NCBI GenBank assembly: GCA_900544645.1
Contig: UQWG01000001.1
Coordinates: forward strand, 1 to 64,000
DNA: 64,000 nucleotides
Reading direction: 5' to 3'
Source of the DNA: an uncultured Collinsella sp.
GTDB taxonomy: Bacteria > Actinomycetota > Coriobacteriia > Coriobacteriales > Coriobacteriaceae
This document shows positions 1 to 10,131 of the stretch, piece by piece. Positions within the stretch are counted from its first letter, which is position 1. The number at the start of each line of letters is the position of its first letter. A program made the translations under genes and the position numbers. A model generated the notes under the pieces. It ran no database searches. It saw only the letters and a program-made list of their open reading frames with translations, and was not told the origin of the DNA.

Positions 1-534
1 GTGCCCAACGTCGTCGCGCGCGGCTTCGGCGGCAGGGCGCCGCGCACCCATATATGCAGCGACCTGACCTACGTGCGCGTCGGGGCCTCGTGGAACTACG
101 TCTGCCTGCTCGTCGACCTCTACAACAGGGAGATCGTCGGTCACTCCGCCGGGCCCAGGAAGGACGCCCGGCTGGTCAAGTCGGCGTTCGCGACGCTCTC
201 CTTCCCCATCTCGGACATCGAGGTATTCCACACGGACCGCGGCAGCGAGTTCGACAACGCCGAGATCGACCTGATGCTCGAGGCCTTCGGCATAGAGAGG
301 TCGCTGTCGGCCAAGGGCTGCCCCTACGACAACGCCGTCGACGAGTCGACCAACAGGATACTGAAGGCCGAGCTCGTCCACCGCGAGACGTTCGGCACGA
401 CGCGCGAGCTACGGGCCAAGCTCTCGGACTACGTGCACTGGTACAACAACTTCAGGATCCACTCGACGCTGGGCTACATGTCGCCGGTCGAGTTCAGGGA
501 AGCGGGGCTGTCCCTCCCGGAATCGTCCAAATAG
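1..534 (+). CDS. IS3-family transposase OrfB, C-terminal part (5' end outside window)
   Basis: Catalytic integrase-core domain of an IS3-type DDE transposase. The three acidic residues are visible: D21 in CSDLTYV, D79 in HTDRGSEF and E115 in DNAVDESTNR. The D79-E115 gap of 35 residues is the classic D(35)E spacing, and the HWYNNFRIHSTLGYMSP motif that closes IS3 OrfB proteins follows. Family members usually have 270-300 residues, so about 100 N-terminal residues and OrfA should lie left of the window; the GTG at base 1 is not a trusted start. Arg is often AGG and Ile sometimes ATA, unlike the downstream chromosomal genes, which fits a mobile origin. The element probably ends soon after the stop. 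Confidence 0.9.
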   Translation: MPNVVARGFGGRAPRTHICSDLTYVRVGASWNYVCLLVDLYNREIVGHSAGPRKDARLVKSAFATLSFPISDIEVFHTDRGSEFDNAEIDLMLEAFGIERSLSAKGCPYDNAVDESTNRILKAELVHRETFGTTRELRAKLSDYVHWYNNFRIHSTLGYMSPVEFREAGLSLPESSK

Positions 535-548
535 GTGTTGCCAATCCA
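518..548. repeat. Possible right terminal inverted repeat of the IS element
   Basis: The sequence runs from the last transposase codons to ...GCCAATCCA. Read on the other strand it starts TGGATTGGCAACACC, a 5'-TG end as in IS3-family repeats. The partner left end is outside the window, so this is a guess from position and end dinucleotide only. Confidence 0.3.
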
Positions 549-560
549 TACCGGGCGCTG

Positions 561-827
561 ATGCGCCCGCACGAGATCAGGAGGCCCGAGGACGCCTCGG
601 AGCTCGTGGCGGCCAGGCGCGCGGCGAAGGTCAGCCAGGTGAGGGCGGCGTCCATACTGGGCACCAGCGAGAAGTACATCTCGATGCTGGAGAGGGGCCA
701 AAGGGAGGTCAAGCCCATAAGGAGGGCCTACGAGGCATGGGTCGAGGCCGGACTTCCGCTCGATTGGGACAGGCAAGCCTTCGAGGCCGAGCGCAAAATG
801 GATTCTAAAAAACACCTTGCCAAATAG
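561..827 (+). CDS. Small HTH (XRE-like) DNA-binding protein
   Basis: An 88-residue protein whose residues 14-52 (VAARRAAKVSQVRAASILG followed by TSEKYISMLERGQREV) resemble a Cro/C1-type helix-turn-helix, with the recognition helix around SEKYISMLERG. The C-terminal third is charged and unassigned. It begins 26 bp after the transposase stop in another frame. Codon use (AGG Arg, ATA Ile) matches the transposase rather than groEL, so it was probably acquired with the element or its neighbourhood. It may itself be a fragment; no clear Shine-Dalgarno precedes the ATG. Target unknown. Confidence 0.5.
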   Translation: MRPHEIRRPEDASELVAARRAAKVSQVRAASILGTSEKYISMLERGQREVKPIRRAYEAWVEAGLPLDWDRQAFEAERKMDSKKHLAK

Positions 828-839
828 GAGCGTCAGGAC

Positions 840-884
840 GCAAAGAGGCTCCGCAGCGCGAAGCGCGATGCGGAGCCTCTTTGC
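840..884. terminator. 16-bp perfect hairpin between HTH gene and groEL
   Basis: Arms GCAAAGAGGCTCCGCA (840-855) and TGCGGAGCCTCTTTGC (869-884) are perfectly complementary, with a GCGC-rich loop that can extend the stem. It lies between convergent genes and can serve both as a terminator, although the T-run is short. Confidence 0.6.
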
Positions 885-959
885 ATGTCCGAGGACGTTC
901 CGGAGAGAAACCCCGTCACGCCCCCGGATTCCCGGTGGGAGTTCTAGACCTTGTCGGCC

Positions 960-2675
<1,716 letters not shown>

Positions 2676-2693
2676 TCAGAGATTCTGACGAGA

Positions 2694-2987
2694 CTAGGCC
2701 TCGACGACAGCGTAGATGTCATCGGCGCGCATGAGCAGATACTTCTCGCCGTCGACCTTAACCTCGTTGCCACCGAACTTACCGTAGATGACAACGTCAC
2801 CGACCTTGACGTCCATGGGAATGCGCTCACCCTTGTCGTTGACCTTGCCGGCACCAACGGCAACAATGGTGCCGCGCTGCGGCTTCTCCTGAGCGTTGCT
2901 GGCGATATACAGACCAGAAGCGGTCTTCTGCTCGGCCTCGTCGGGCTTGACCAGAACACGATCTGCAAGCGGCTTCAAAGACGACAT
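2694..2987 (-). CDS. groES: Co-chaperonin GroES (Hsp10)
   Basis: A 97-residue co-chaperonin that caps GroEL. It shows LKPLADRVLVKPDEAEQKTASGLYI at the N-terminus, where the mobile loop follows, and the closing EKYLLMRADDIYAVVEA. A strong ribosome site (AAAAAGGAGGAGACAAGC-ATG) sets the start. First gene of the groESL operon. No CIRCE element (TTAGCACTC-N9-GAGTGCTAA) or HAIR element is visible upstream, so heat control must use something else; see the repeated GGTTATAC motif. Confidence 0.97.
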   Translation of the reverse strand: MSSLKPLADRVLVKPDEAEQKTASGLYIASNAQEKPQRGTIVAVGAGKVNDKGERIPMDVKVGDVVIYGKFGGNEVKVDGEKYLLMRADDIYAVVEA

Positions 2988-3014
2988 GCTTGTCTCCTCC
3001 TTTTTGGGCCGCGC

Positions 3015-3089
3015 GGTTATACCACGCGAATTAACCCTTTTTGTTTGCGTACGCGTTGAATGGTACCCACGAATGGCGGGTTATACAAC
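3015..3089 (-). promoter_or_regulatory. Candidate groESL control region with repeated GGTTATACnAC motif
   Basis: GGTTATACCAC (3015-3025) and GGTTATACAAC (3079-3089) lie 64 bp apart. On the transcribed strand each reads TGGTATAACC or TTGTATAACC, i.e. an extended -10-like TATAAC preceded by a TG or TTG. The first copy is also half of an imperfect palindrome GGTTA-N12-TAACC (3015-3036). They may be two promoters or two operator half-sites; the sequence alone cannot decide. Confidence 0.3.
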
Positions 3090-3124
3090 ACGGAGTCAAA
3101 AAATCTTATTTTTTGGCACTTAGA

Positions 3125-3323
3125 TTTTCTGAATGCCGGGGGATAACTTAGCGGTGGCTCCCGGGGCGGACCGGAGGGCATGAAGTTTGCTGCTCTACAG
3201 TCCTGCGCAAGACGGAAAGCACATTAAGTGCTTTCCTTTGCGTGCGGAACTCGCGACAAACTTCATGCCCTCCGGTCCGCCCTGGGAGCCAGGTTGACTA
3301 ACTAGGGCCCGGCATTCAGAAAA
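3125..3323. repeat. Nested long inverted repeat (about 200 bp)
   Basis: Three nested palindromes share one centre. Outer arms TTTTCTGAATGCCGGG (3125-3140) and its complement (3308-3323) match perfectly. Middle arms of 35 bp (3155-3189 and 3257-3291) match with few exceptions. A core stem GAAAGCAC/GTGCTTTC lies at 3215-3235. It occupies the noncoding gap between groES and the amidohydrolase. No coding capacity is seen. Confidence 0.75.
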
Positions 3324-3396
3324 GTCAGTGCAGCAAAATGGCGATGCGGATGGAATGCACAAGATAGGGGGCACGTTGTTGGGACGCGCTCTTTTA

Positions 3397-3463
3397 AGTT
3401 GCGGTGGAATAGTTCCTGTTTTTGGGCTTGAAGGCCGATTTTAGGGACTATTTCACCGCAACT
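3397..3463. repeat. 67-bp palindromic repeat, copy 1
   Basis: Begins AGTTGCGGTG and ends CACCGCAACT, with inner arms GGAATAGTTCC/GGGACTATTTC. A second element of exactly 67 bp with the same ends sits at 50173-50239. It lies just downstream of the amidohydrolase stop and could act as its terminator hairpin. Confidence 0.7.
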
Positions 3464-3481
3464 GAGGGGTGGGATGTGGGG

Positions 3482-5119
3482 TTAGCGCTCGTAAATCAAG
3501 TTGCCTGCCAGGTAGGTGGCTTGGACTTTGGTGGCTTGAAGTTCTTGGGGGTCGATGGTGAGCGGGTTTTGGTCCAGGACTACCAGGTCGGCATACTTGC
3601 CGGGCTCCAAGCTGCCGAGGTTTTGCTCGTCGCCCGCTGCATAGGCGCTGCCCAGGGTGTAGTTGCGCAAGGCTGTTGCCGCATCGATGCGCTCGCTCGG
3701 CAACCAGCCGCCCTCGGGCCAGTGGCTTTTGGGGTCTTGGCGCGTGATAGCCGTGTAGAGCACGTTCATGCTGGTAACGGCTGTGATGGGGCTATCGGTG
3801 CCGAAGGCTTGGCGGATGCCGCGCTGCTTATAGGTCGCAAACGGCCACATGATGCGGCTGCGCTCCAAGCCCAGATCGCGCTCCGGACCACCCGGGTCGA
3901 GCGTGATATGGCAGGGCTGGCTCGAAGCAACCACGTTGAGCTTGCGCAGGCGGTCGATGTCCTCGGGCAGAAGGTTCTCCAGGTGCTCGAGTGTGTTATG
4001 GCCGTGCTGGGGCAGGCCGTACAGGTCGGCGGCCTCCTCGAAGATATCCAGCGCGGCATGAATCGCACCGTCGCCGATAACGTGGATGCGCACGGTGTGG
4101 CCACGCTCGGCTGCCGCCAGAACCAACTTGCGCATGCGCTCGACAGGAACCGTCAGACGGCCCTGGTCGCCCGGGAAGCGCGGATTGGTATAGGGCTCGG
4201 TGAGATATGCCGTGTGTTCGCTCGACACGCCGTCGAAGAACTGCTTAAAACCCGGCGCCGAAAGCAGCGCGTTGTTCGCATAACGTACCTGCAGCTCTTC
4301 CAGACGCGACTGGTCATCCAGCAGCGTGGGGAACAGATGGGCACGAATGCCCAGCTTGCCGGTCGTCTGCAGTTTGTCGTAGACATCGTCGCGGATAAAA
4401 TCGCAGCCCGGCATGGGCATGAGCGACATATCGCAGATCGAGGTAATACCCTGCTCGGCCATGCGCCTCATTTGATCGGCGTAGGCGCTTGCGATGCGAT
4501 CTTCGCCCAGCCACTCAAGGCAGCGCGGCAACAGCTGCATGGCAGCCGCCTCGTGAGCAATGCCCGTGAGCTCGCCGTTTGCGTCTTTGTCGTAGCTACC
4601 GCCCGCTGGCGGCTCGCTGTCGCGCGTGACGCCGAGCGCCTCGAGTGCACGGCTGTTGAGCCAAAGCGTGTGCCCATCGCCCGAATACATAACGCAGGGA
4701 CGATCGGGGAATGCCGCATCGAGCGACGCCTTGGTAGGATGCTCGGGCGGGTCCCAACGGTAGTCGCGCCAGCCCTGCGTCACAACCCAAGCGTCGTCGG
4801 GCAGGTCCTGGGAAAACTCGAGTGCGTGTTGCACCAGCGCCGCCTCGGACGTGCCCATGTCCATGAGCATGTACGGCGAGGAGCCAACCGAGGTATGGAA
4901 GAAGTGCAGATGAGCGTCATGGAAACCGGGGCAGACAAACTGCTCGCCGTAGTCGATAACCGACGTGGCGGCGGGAGCGGCGGCGATCACGTCATCGGGC
5001 GCACCGACTGCGACGATACGGTCGCTTGCGATGGCAATCGCCAGCTCGCGGGCGGTATCGACACCGTCTTGCGCGGTAAAGACGTTCTTGGAGCGGATAA
5101 TCCGATCGATATGTTGCAT
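3482..5119 (-). CDS. YtcJ-like metal-dependent amidohydrolase
   Basis: Amidohydrolase-superfamily enzyme of the amidohydrolase_3/YtcJ type, roughly 545 residues from the chosen start. It carries the N-terminal metal motif FVCPGFHDAHLHF, mid-protein IHVIGDGAIHAALDIFE, and the C-terminal GTDSPI and PGKYADLVVLDQNP. Such enzymes hydrolyse N-acyl or cyclic amide bonds; the true substrate is unknown. Starts at 5119 (ATGCAACATATCG), 5125 or 5131 are possible. 5119 has GGGGA about 7 bases upstream, and the longer frame up to 5305 has no homology-like content. It is divergent from the M20 peptidase, so the two may share a control region and act on related amide substrates. Confidence 0.85.
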   Translation of the reverse strand: MQHIDRIIRSKNVFTAQDGVDTARELAIAIASDRIVAVGAPDDVIAAAPAATSVIDYGEQFVCPGFHDAHLHFFHTSVGSSPYMLMDMGTSEAALVQHALEFSQDLPDDAWVVTQGWRDYRWDPPEHPTKASLDAAFPDRPCVMYSGDGHTLWLNSRALEALGVTRDSEPPAGGSYDKDANGELTGIAHEAAAMQLLPRCLEWLGEDRIASAYADQMRRMAEQGITSICDMSLMPMPGCDFIRDDVYDKLQTTGKLGIRAHLFPTLLDDQSRLEELQVRYANNALLSAPGFKQFFDGVSSEHTAYLTEPYTNPRFPGDQGRLTVPVERMRKLVLAAAERGHTVRIHVIGDGAIHAALDIFEEAADLYGLPQHGHNTLEHLENLLPEDIDRLRKLNVVASSQPCHITLDPGGPERDLGLERSRIMWPFATYKQRGIRQAFGTDSPITAVTSMNVLYTAITRQDPKSHWPEGGWLPSERIDAATALRNYTLGSAYAAGDEQNLGSLEPGKYADLVVLDQNPLTIDPQELQATKVQATYLAGNLIYER

Positions 5120-5286
5120 GGGCATCCCCATTTCTGGCAGGAAATTCAACACCCCCGAGTGTACTCCCCCGCCCTTGTAACAAAACCCCAAGCGGCAAAC
5201 GGCAACTTTACCAGCCCTAGCGGCAGGTGGCATACTGGAAAGAGCCTGTACGATTTTGCGATAAACCAGTAAGGAGCAAATCGACC

Positions 5287-6750
5287 ATGACGAAGACCAA
5301 GGCACAGCAGATTATGGCGGCGACCGAGGCTCGCGCGGCTGACGACGTCACCGCAGCCATCCAAGATATCGCCGCCGAGTTTGAACCCTACATCATTAAG
5401 CAGCGTCGGCACTTCCATAAGCACCCGGAGCTGAGCCTCGCCGAAGAGCGCACGACTTCTGACATCGCCAACCAGCTCGACGCCATGAATATCCCCTACG
5501 AGCGTCCCCTTAAGACGGGCCTGGTGGCGACCCTTCGCGGCACCGCGCCCGACGCCTATCGCGAGGACGGCACGCCGCGCCGCCGCATCCTGCTGCGTGC
5601 GGATATCGACGCCCTGCCCGTCACCGAGCAGACCGGCGAGGATTTCTCCAGCGTCAACGAGGGCTGCATGCACGCCTGCGGCCACGACTGCCACATCGCC
5701 ATGATGCTCGGCACGCTGCAGATTCTGCGCCATATGACAGACGACATCCACGGCGAGGTCCGCATCGTCTTCCAGCCCAGTGAGGAAAACGGCCAGGGCG
5801 CCAAACTCATGATCGGCACGGGCGTGCTCGACGGCGTCGATGGTGCCTACGCCGCGCACATCTGGAGCGAGGTCGACGCCGGCACCGTAAGCTGCGAGCC
5901 CGGCCCGCGCATGGCCAATACCGACTGGTTCCGCATCGATGTCCGCGGTACCTCGTGCCACGGAGCCATGCCCCAGCGCGGCCACGACGCCGTTATGGTT
6001 GCCGCCGAGATTGTCAACGCCCTGCAGACCATCGTCTCGCGCGAGATAAGCCCCTACGAGCCGGCCGTCATCACCGTCGGCGAGCTGCATGGCGGCACCG
6101 CGCGCAACGTTATCGCCGGCACGGCCTACCTCGCCGGCACGGTGCGCACCTACGGAGATTCAACCCACGAGGAAATGCCGGAACTTATGCGCCGCATCGT
6201 GGAGCATACCGCGGCCGCCTTGGGCGCCGAGGCAGAGCTCACCGACTACACCATCGCCAACTACAAGGTCGAAAACGACGCGGGCTCGAGCGAGCGCTGC
6301 CGTCAGGCTGTAATTAAGTGTCTGGGTCCCGCCGGTCAAGGCCATTATCGCGGCACGCTTTCGGGCGAGGATTTTTCGGAGTACCTGCGCCGCGTACCGG
6401 GCGTGCTCGCCTTTGTAGGTACGCGCAACCCCAAGATTGGCGCCACGTACGCCCAACATTCCTGCTTTTACAAGATCGACGAGAGCGTGCTGGCCAAGGG
6501 CTCCATGGTGGCAGCCCAGTATGCTATCGACTTTTTGGCCGAGCCCACGCAAGAGGAGCTCGACGGTCCCGCGATCACCGCGGTCGCCGAAACCAACCCC
6601 GATCTGGCCGCCAAGTTACGCTCTGCCAAGGCGACGACCGCCGAGGCTCGCGACGCCATCCATGATGCCCGCACGGCTCGCCATGCCGCAATCAAGGGCA
6701 TCCACGAAGCCCGCGCCGCCGCTCGTCACGAGGATAAGCACGACGAGTAG
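5287..6750 (+). CDS. M20-family amidohydrolase/aminoacylase with C-terminal extension
   Basis: A 487-residue cytosolic di-metal hydrolase of the M20D (N-acyl-amino-acid amidohydrolase/hippurate hydrolase) type. Metal-site motifs: LLRADIDALPV, MHACGHDCHIAMM, FQPSEENGQGA, and near the end AQHSCFY. The start is set by AAGGAGCAAATCGACC-ATG; the longer frame from 5227 lacks a ribosome site. After the catalytic part (about residue 415) comes a 70-residue Ala/Arg/Glu-rich tail (repeated ARDAIHDAR, HAAIKGIHEAR) predicted to be helical, which the family normally lacks. Probably removes acyl groups from amino acids or short peptides. Confidence 0.88.
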   Translation: MTKTKAQQIMAATEARAADDVTAAIQDIAAEFEPYIIKQRRHFHKHPELSLAEERTTSDIANQLDAMNIPYERPLKTGLVATLRGTAPDAYREDGTPRRRILLRADIDALPVTEQTGEDFSSVNEGCMHACGHDCHIAMMLGTLQILRHMTDDIHGEVRIVFQPSEENGQGAKLMIGTGVLDGVDGAYAAHIWSEVDAGTVSCEPGPRMANTDWFRIDVRGTSCHGAMPQRGHDAVMVAAEIVNALQTIVSREISPYEPAVITVGELHGGTARNVIAGTAYLAGTVRTYGDSTHEEMPELMRRIVEHTAAALGAEAELTDYTIANYKVENDAGSSERCRQAVIKCLGPAGQGHYRGTLSGEDFSEYLRRVPGVLAFVGTRNPKIGATYAQHSCFYKIDESVLAKGSMVAAQYAIDFLAEPTQEELDGPAITAVAETNPDLAAKLRSAKATTAEARDAIHDARTARHAAIKGIHEARAAARHEDKHDE

Positions 6751-6786
6751 TCTTCACACCCATCCATAACAACCTGGCTAAAGCAA

Positions 6787-6822
6787 AGCGGGGGCGGACG
6801 TGTCGAAACGTCCGCCCCCGCT
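6787..6822. terminator. Terminator between convergent genes
   Basis: Perfect 15-bp stem AGCGGGGGCGGACGT/ACGTCCGCCCCCGCT around GTCGAA. It sits 37 bp after the M20 stop and about 50 bp before the end of the convergent zinc-ribbon gene. Confidence 0.8.
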
Positions 6823-6872
6823 CATTTGTCAAGCGCTATTTCTACCCCGTCCCCAAATGGCAGGCGGCATGG

Positions 6873-8177
6873 CTACTCGTCCTGAGGGTCCTCGTCGGAA
6901 CTTGGCTCAGGCTCAGGCTCAGGCTCGGGCGCGGGCGCCGGCTCAGGTGCAGGTGTCGGCTCCGGCTCAGGCACAGGCGCCGGCTCAGGCTCGGGCTCGG
7001 GCTCGGGCGCAGACGCGGTCTCGGGTGCAGGTGCCGACTCAGGCTTGGGCTCGGGCTCAGGCGCGACATCCGGAGCGCTGTAACCCGAGGGAGCGGACTT
7101 CTTCTCGAAGGGCAATACAAAAGTCAGGACGTCGTCCTTGTCCTCGTCGGCCCACTCGCTTGCATAACGTGCAACCCAATAGCCAACGGCACGGTGCTTG
7201 AGCATCTTGCCAAAGACCGTAAGAAATACGGTGACGAACGCGATCAGCACCAGGAACAGTACAAGCGTGATGCCACCGCCGGTAACAATCGCCTCAATAC
7301 CCGTAGGACGATAGTAGTAGCTATACATACCGACAGAGGCAATGGCGCCAAAGACAACCGTCAAGATCCATGTGACAACGTTGGCGACCAAGCCCGTCAA
7401 AAACTCGGGGAGGAACGAAGCGCAGAACAGCTTGGTCTTGTTGTTCTTAAAGGCCGCCCAAACCTTATCGAGCGAAAACGCGCTCTCGACGCGACCGGTC
7501 ACCGCAAAGTGCATCACGGCAATGTCGGCGAACATCTTAAAGAAGACCCCCAGGACCGCCGTGGCAATCATAGCCAGAACGAGCAAGCCAAGCGAGCCAA
7601 ACAGCGCAGCCTCGAGCGCATAAGAGCCGTAATACGAATACGAGCCCGCCGCGCCAATTACCACGCCCTCCACCAGCGAAAGCACTACACCGATCACGGG
7701 AATGGCAGCGATAACCTCGAGCACGACCGAGATAACGCTCGAAAAGACTCCGAGGCCAAACGACGTGGAACGCATCAACGGACGATCCATGCCGTCATCG
7801 ATCTTAAGCGACAGATCGCGACCCCACTCGATGCCAAAGCCCGAACCGCATACGCTCGCCACGTAGGCAGCCAAAAAGCCGATGGCAGCCGCAATACCGC
7901 CGATAACGGGGATGAACAGCACGAGCACCGACACGACACAGATAAGCGCCGGCAAAAAAGCGATCTGGCACACGCGCTGCAGCACGCCCGGAGTCTTGGT
8001 CATATCCTCAAACGCCTGAGCCACACAGCCCTTGGACGCGCTCATGGGAGGCTGAGGGACATATTGCTGAGGCTGACCCTGAGGGGTGGAAGCTACAGCA
8101 CCAGCATTAGGAGCACCGCACACGCCGCAGAACTTGTCGTTATCGCCCATAGGAGCGCCACACTGCGAACAGAACAT
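6873..8177 (-). CDS. Zinc-ribbon multi-pass membrane protein with Pro/Glu repeat tail
   Basis: A 434-residue protein. Residues 2-20 ([20 protein letters not shown]) form a CxxC...CxxC zinc ribbon. A Pro/Gln-rich linker is followed by four to six hydrophobic segments between about 85 and 350 (DUF4013-like arrangement, not firmly assigned). The last 65 residues are almost only Glu, Pro and Ala ([16 protein letters not shown]). Start 8177 has AAGGG nine bases upstream; the frame extends to 8261 without support. The tail is encoded by imperfect GGCTCA/GGCTCG hexamers (6900-7065), a substrate for length change. Likely a membrane-organising protein; function unknown. Confidence 0.75.
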   Translation of the reverse strand: MFCSQCGAPMGDNDKFCGVCGAPNAGAVASTPQGQPQQYVPQPPMSASKGCVAQAFEDMTKTPGVLQRVCQIAFLPALICVVSVLVLFIPVIGGIAAAIGFLAAYVASVCGSGFGIEWGRDLSLKIDDGMDRPLMRSTSFGLGVFSSVISVVLEVIAAIPVIGVVLSLVEGVVIGAAGSYSYYGSYALEAALFGSLGLLVLAMIATAVLGVFFKMFADIAVMHFAVTGRVESAFSLDKVWAAFKNNKTKLFCASFLPEFLTGLVANVVTWILTVVFGAIASVGMYSYYYRPTGIEAIVTGGGITLVLFLVLIAFVTVFLTVFGKMLKHRAVGYWVARYASEWADEDKDDVLTFVLPFEKKSAPSGYSAPDVAPEPEPKPESAPAPETASAPEPEPEPEPAPVPEPEPTPAPEPAPAPEPEPEPEPSSDEDPQDE

Positions 8178-8327
8178 CGAAATCATCCCTTCGTATCTAG
8201 AGCGAATCACCTGGATCGCAAACGATGTCTTTGGCATCATTATCACCCAATGTGAGGACAAATACTCTTAGATGACGCATTTGCAACGCGCGAGGCGCTT
8301 TTCGATTGTTTGATGAGTGTGTCCGCG

Positions 8328-9350
8328 CTAGTTCGTGCCGCGGAAACCCTTGCCGACGATCTCGGAACTGTCGACGATCGTGATAAAGGCACCCGGATCG
8401 ACTTCGCGCGCATAGCGGCGCAGTTGCACGGCCTCGCGACGGCTCAGCACGCTCATGATCACCGTCACGCACTTGCCCGAGAAGGCACCGTAGCCGCGGC
8501 TGATGGTCGCCGTGCGGTTGAGATGCTTGACGATAAACTCCTCGACCTTAAGGGGCTCGGAACAAATGACCGTGCAGACTTTGCGCAGGTGAATGCTCTC
8601 AATGGCTTTGTCGACCACGAGTGTCTTGGCAAACAGGCCGAGCACGCAATACAGACCGACACGCGGGCCATACAAAAAGGCCGCTATGGTCACGATGCCG
8701 ATATCGACCAGCAGCAGGGCACGGCCAATCTCGAGCGTCGTGCGGCGCTTGAGGATCATAGCGAGAATGTCCGTGCCACCCGTCGAGGCGCCGATGTCAA
8801 AGACAATAGCGCTGCCGAGCGCCGGCAAGATGACGGCAAAGCACAGGTCGAGCCACATATCACCCGTCAGAGAGACATCGGTCGGGATAAAGAGCTCAAA
8901 CAGCGAAACATAGGCGGACAACGCAAACGAGGCGAAGACGCTCCACAGGATTGCCTTGCGCTCCAAAAAGATAAAGCCCAAAACGACGAGAACCGCGTTG
9001 ATAATCCACATAAAGACGCCGACGGGCAGGGTCGGGAACAGCGTGGACAGAATGACCGACACGCCCGAGGTGCCGCCAAAAGCAAAGTGATTAGGGGTTT
9101 TAAACGCAACGATGGCAAAGGCCGTAAGAATCAGGCCCAGATTGAGCTCGGCAAAAAAGCGCGGGAAGCCCGGCTCCTGGCTGCGCTTTTGACCGGCACG
9201 CTCGCCGCGCTCGATATCGGTGCGATCGACCACGCGCTCCATCGGCACCACGGGAGGACGATGCATCTCCTCGGCAGCACGTGATGCCGCCTCTGCCGCG
9301 GCGGCCTCAATCGCCCATGCCTTGCTTTCTGTTTCGTGCTCGTCGGCCAT
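8328..9350 (-). CDS. YitT family membrane protein (DUF161 + DUF2179)
   Basis: A 340-residue integral membrane protein. About 70 hydrophilic N-terminal residues precede five or six transmembrane segments with the family motifs HFAFGGTSGVSVIL and GASTGGTDILAMIL. A cytosolic C-terminal DUF2179 domain (CTVICSEPLKVEEFIVKHLN to the end) follows. YitT-type proteins are common in Gram-positive bacteria, but their role is not settled. The start is preceded by GAGGGGTTGCCGTA. The charged N-terminal extension is longer than in typical 280-290 residue members. Confidence 0.85.
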   Translation of the reverse strand: MADEHETESKAWAIEAAAAEAASRAAEEMHRPPVVPMERVVDRTDIERGERAGQKRSQEPGFPRFFAELNLGLILTAFAIVAFKTPNHFAFGGTSGVSVILSTLFPTLPVGVFMWIINAVLVVLGFIFLERKAILWSVFASFALSAYVSLFELFIPTDVSLTGDMWLDLCFAVILPALGSAIVFDIGASTGGTDILAMILKRRTTLEIGRALLLVDIGIVTIAAFLYGPRVGLYCVLGLFAKTLVVDKAIESIHLRKVCTVICSEPLKVEEFIVKHLNRTATISRGYGAFSGKCVTVIMSVLSRREAVQLRRYAREVDPGAFITIVDSSEIVGKGFRGTN

Positions 9351-9439
9351 TACGGCAACCCCTCGTTAACAATTTGGAAACAATGCGCCCATTAGGGTAA
9401 CGCGGAACGCGACGATTGCAACCCCTAGTTAGACGAGCG

Positions 9440-9464
9440 GTATGCCTACATCGGGGGGGCATAC
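9440..9464. repeat. Small inverted repeat upstream of yitT-like gene
   Basis: GTATGCC (9440-9446) and GGCATAC (9458-9464) frame a G-rich loop about 90 bp before the YitT start. It may be an operator or a terminator fragment. Confidence 0.3.
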
Positions 9465-9468
9465 AAAT

Positions 9469-9507
9469 AACGGCCGGCCACGCTTTTGCTTGCGCGGTCG
9501 GCCGTTT
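9469..9507 (-). terminator. Terminator of the asp23 operon
   Basis: Near-perfect 15-bp stem AACGGCCGGCCACGC/GCGCGGTCGGCCGTT, about 50 bp after the asp23 stop on the minus strand, followed there by TTATTTG. Confidence 0.6.
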
Positions 9508-9517
9508 AACGTTTTCG

Positions 9518-9560
9518 CAGATAAAGCCTGCCAAAACAAACCTGTCCCTTTTTGGAAGGT
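9518..9560. repeat. CTGTCCC-core dispersed repeat, copy a
   Basis: CAGATAAAGCCTGCCAAAA then CAAACCTGTCCCTTTTTGG. It overlaps the asp23 stop region. TGCCAAAA pairs with the TTTTTGG side around the CCTGTCCC core (9541-9548). See the other copies. Confidence 0.7.
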
Positions 9561-10087
9561 TACTCGTGCTGGCTGGTGCGGTGCTCGTACTCCTCGGGGG
9601 TGATGACATCCTCGATGCGCAGGTTGACGCCCGCCACCTCAAGGCCAGTCATCGCGGCAAGGCGCTCGGTGACACGTGCCTTGACATCGTCGAAGATCGC
9701 GGGCGCATAGGCGCCGTACTCGATAATGACGGAGATGTTGACGACCACGCGATTGTCATCGGTGACCTCGACCGTCACGCCCTTGGTCAGATTCTCGGCA
9801 CCAAACTGCTCCTGCACAAAGTGCATGAGGTTACCCTTCATGCCCAGAACGTGCGGAACCTCGCGGGTGGCCATGGCGACGATCTTCTCGATCACACCGT
9901 TGGAATAGGTCAGCGAGTCCTCGGACTCGTCCGCCTCCTCGTCCATCTCCTCGTTGTCCTCGTCCGCATCGGACTCGGCCTCGACGAGTGCCTCGTCCTC
10001 GAGCGTTACGTCCTCCGCCTCGGCGGCGACGGTCTCGTCTGCCTCGAGCTCGGTATCGGCCACATCGACCTTCGTATTAAAAGCCAT
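9560..10087 (-). CDS. Asp23/Gls24 family envelope stress protein
   Basis: A 175-residue protein. Residues 60-165 form an Asp23 domain (VIEKIVAMATREVPHV, VVVNISVIIEYGAYAP, VNLRIEDVITPEEYE). The first 58 residues are extremely acidic (Glu/Asp-rich) and probably disordered, an extension most Gls24 proteins lack. Asp23 proteins form membrane-attached assemblies through AmaP; here the amaP and DUF2273 genes lie directly upstream on the same strand, the order seen in staphylococci and streptococci. Start: GGAGGAACC-ATG. Confidence 0.92.
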   Translation of the reverse strand: MAFNTKVDVADTELEADETVAAEAEDVTLEDEALVEAESDADEDNEEMDEEADESEDSLTYSNGVIEKIVAMATREVPHVLGMKGNLMHFVQEQFGAENLTKGVTVEVTDDNRVVVNISVIIEYGAYAPAIFDDVKARVTERLAAMTGLEVAGVNLRIEDVITPEEYEHRTSQHE

Positions 10088-10131
10088 GGTTCCTCCTTAT
10101 GCCTGCCGCGGATGCGACAGTCGGATACATA

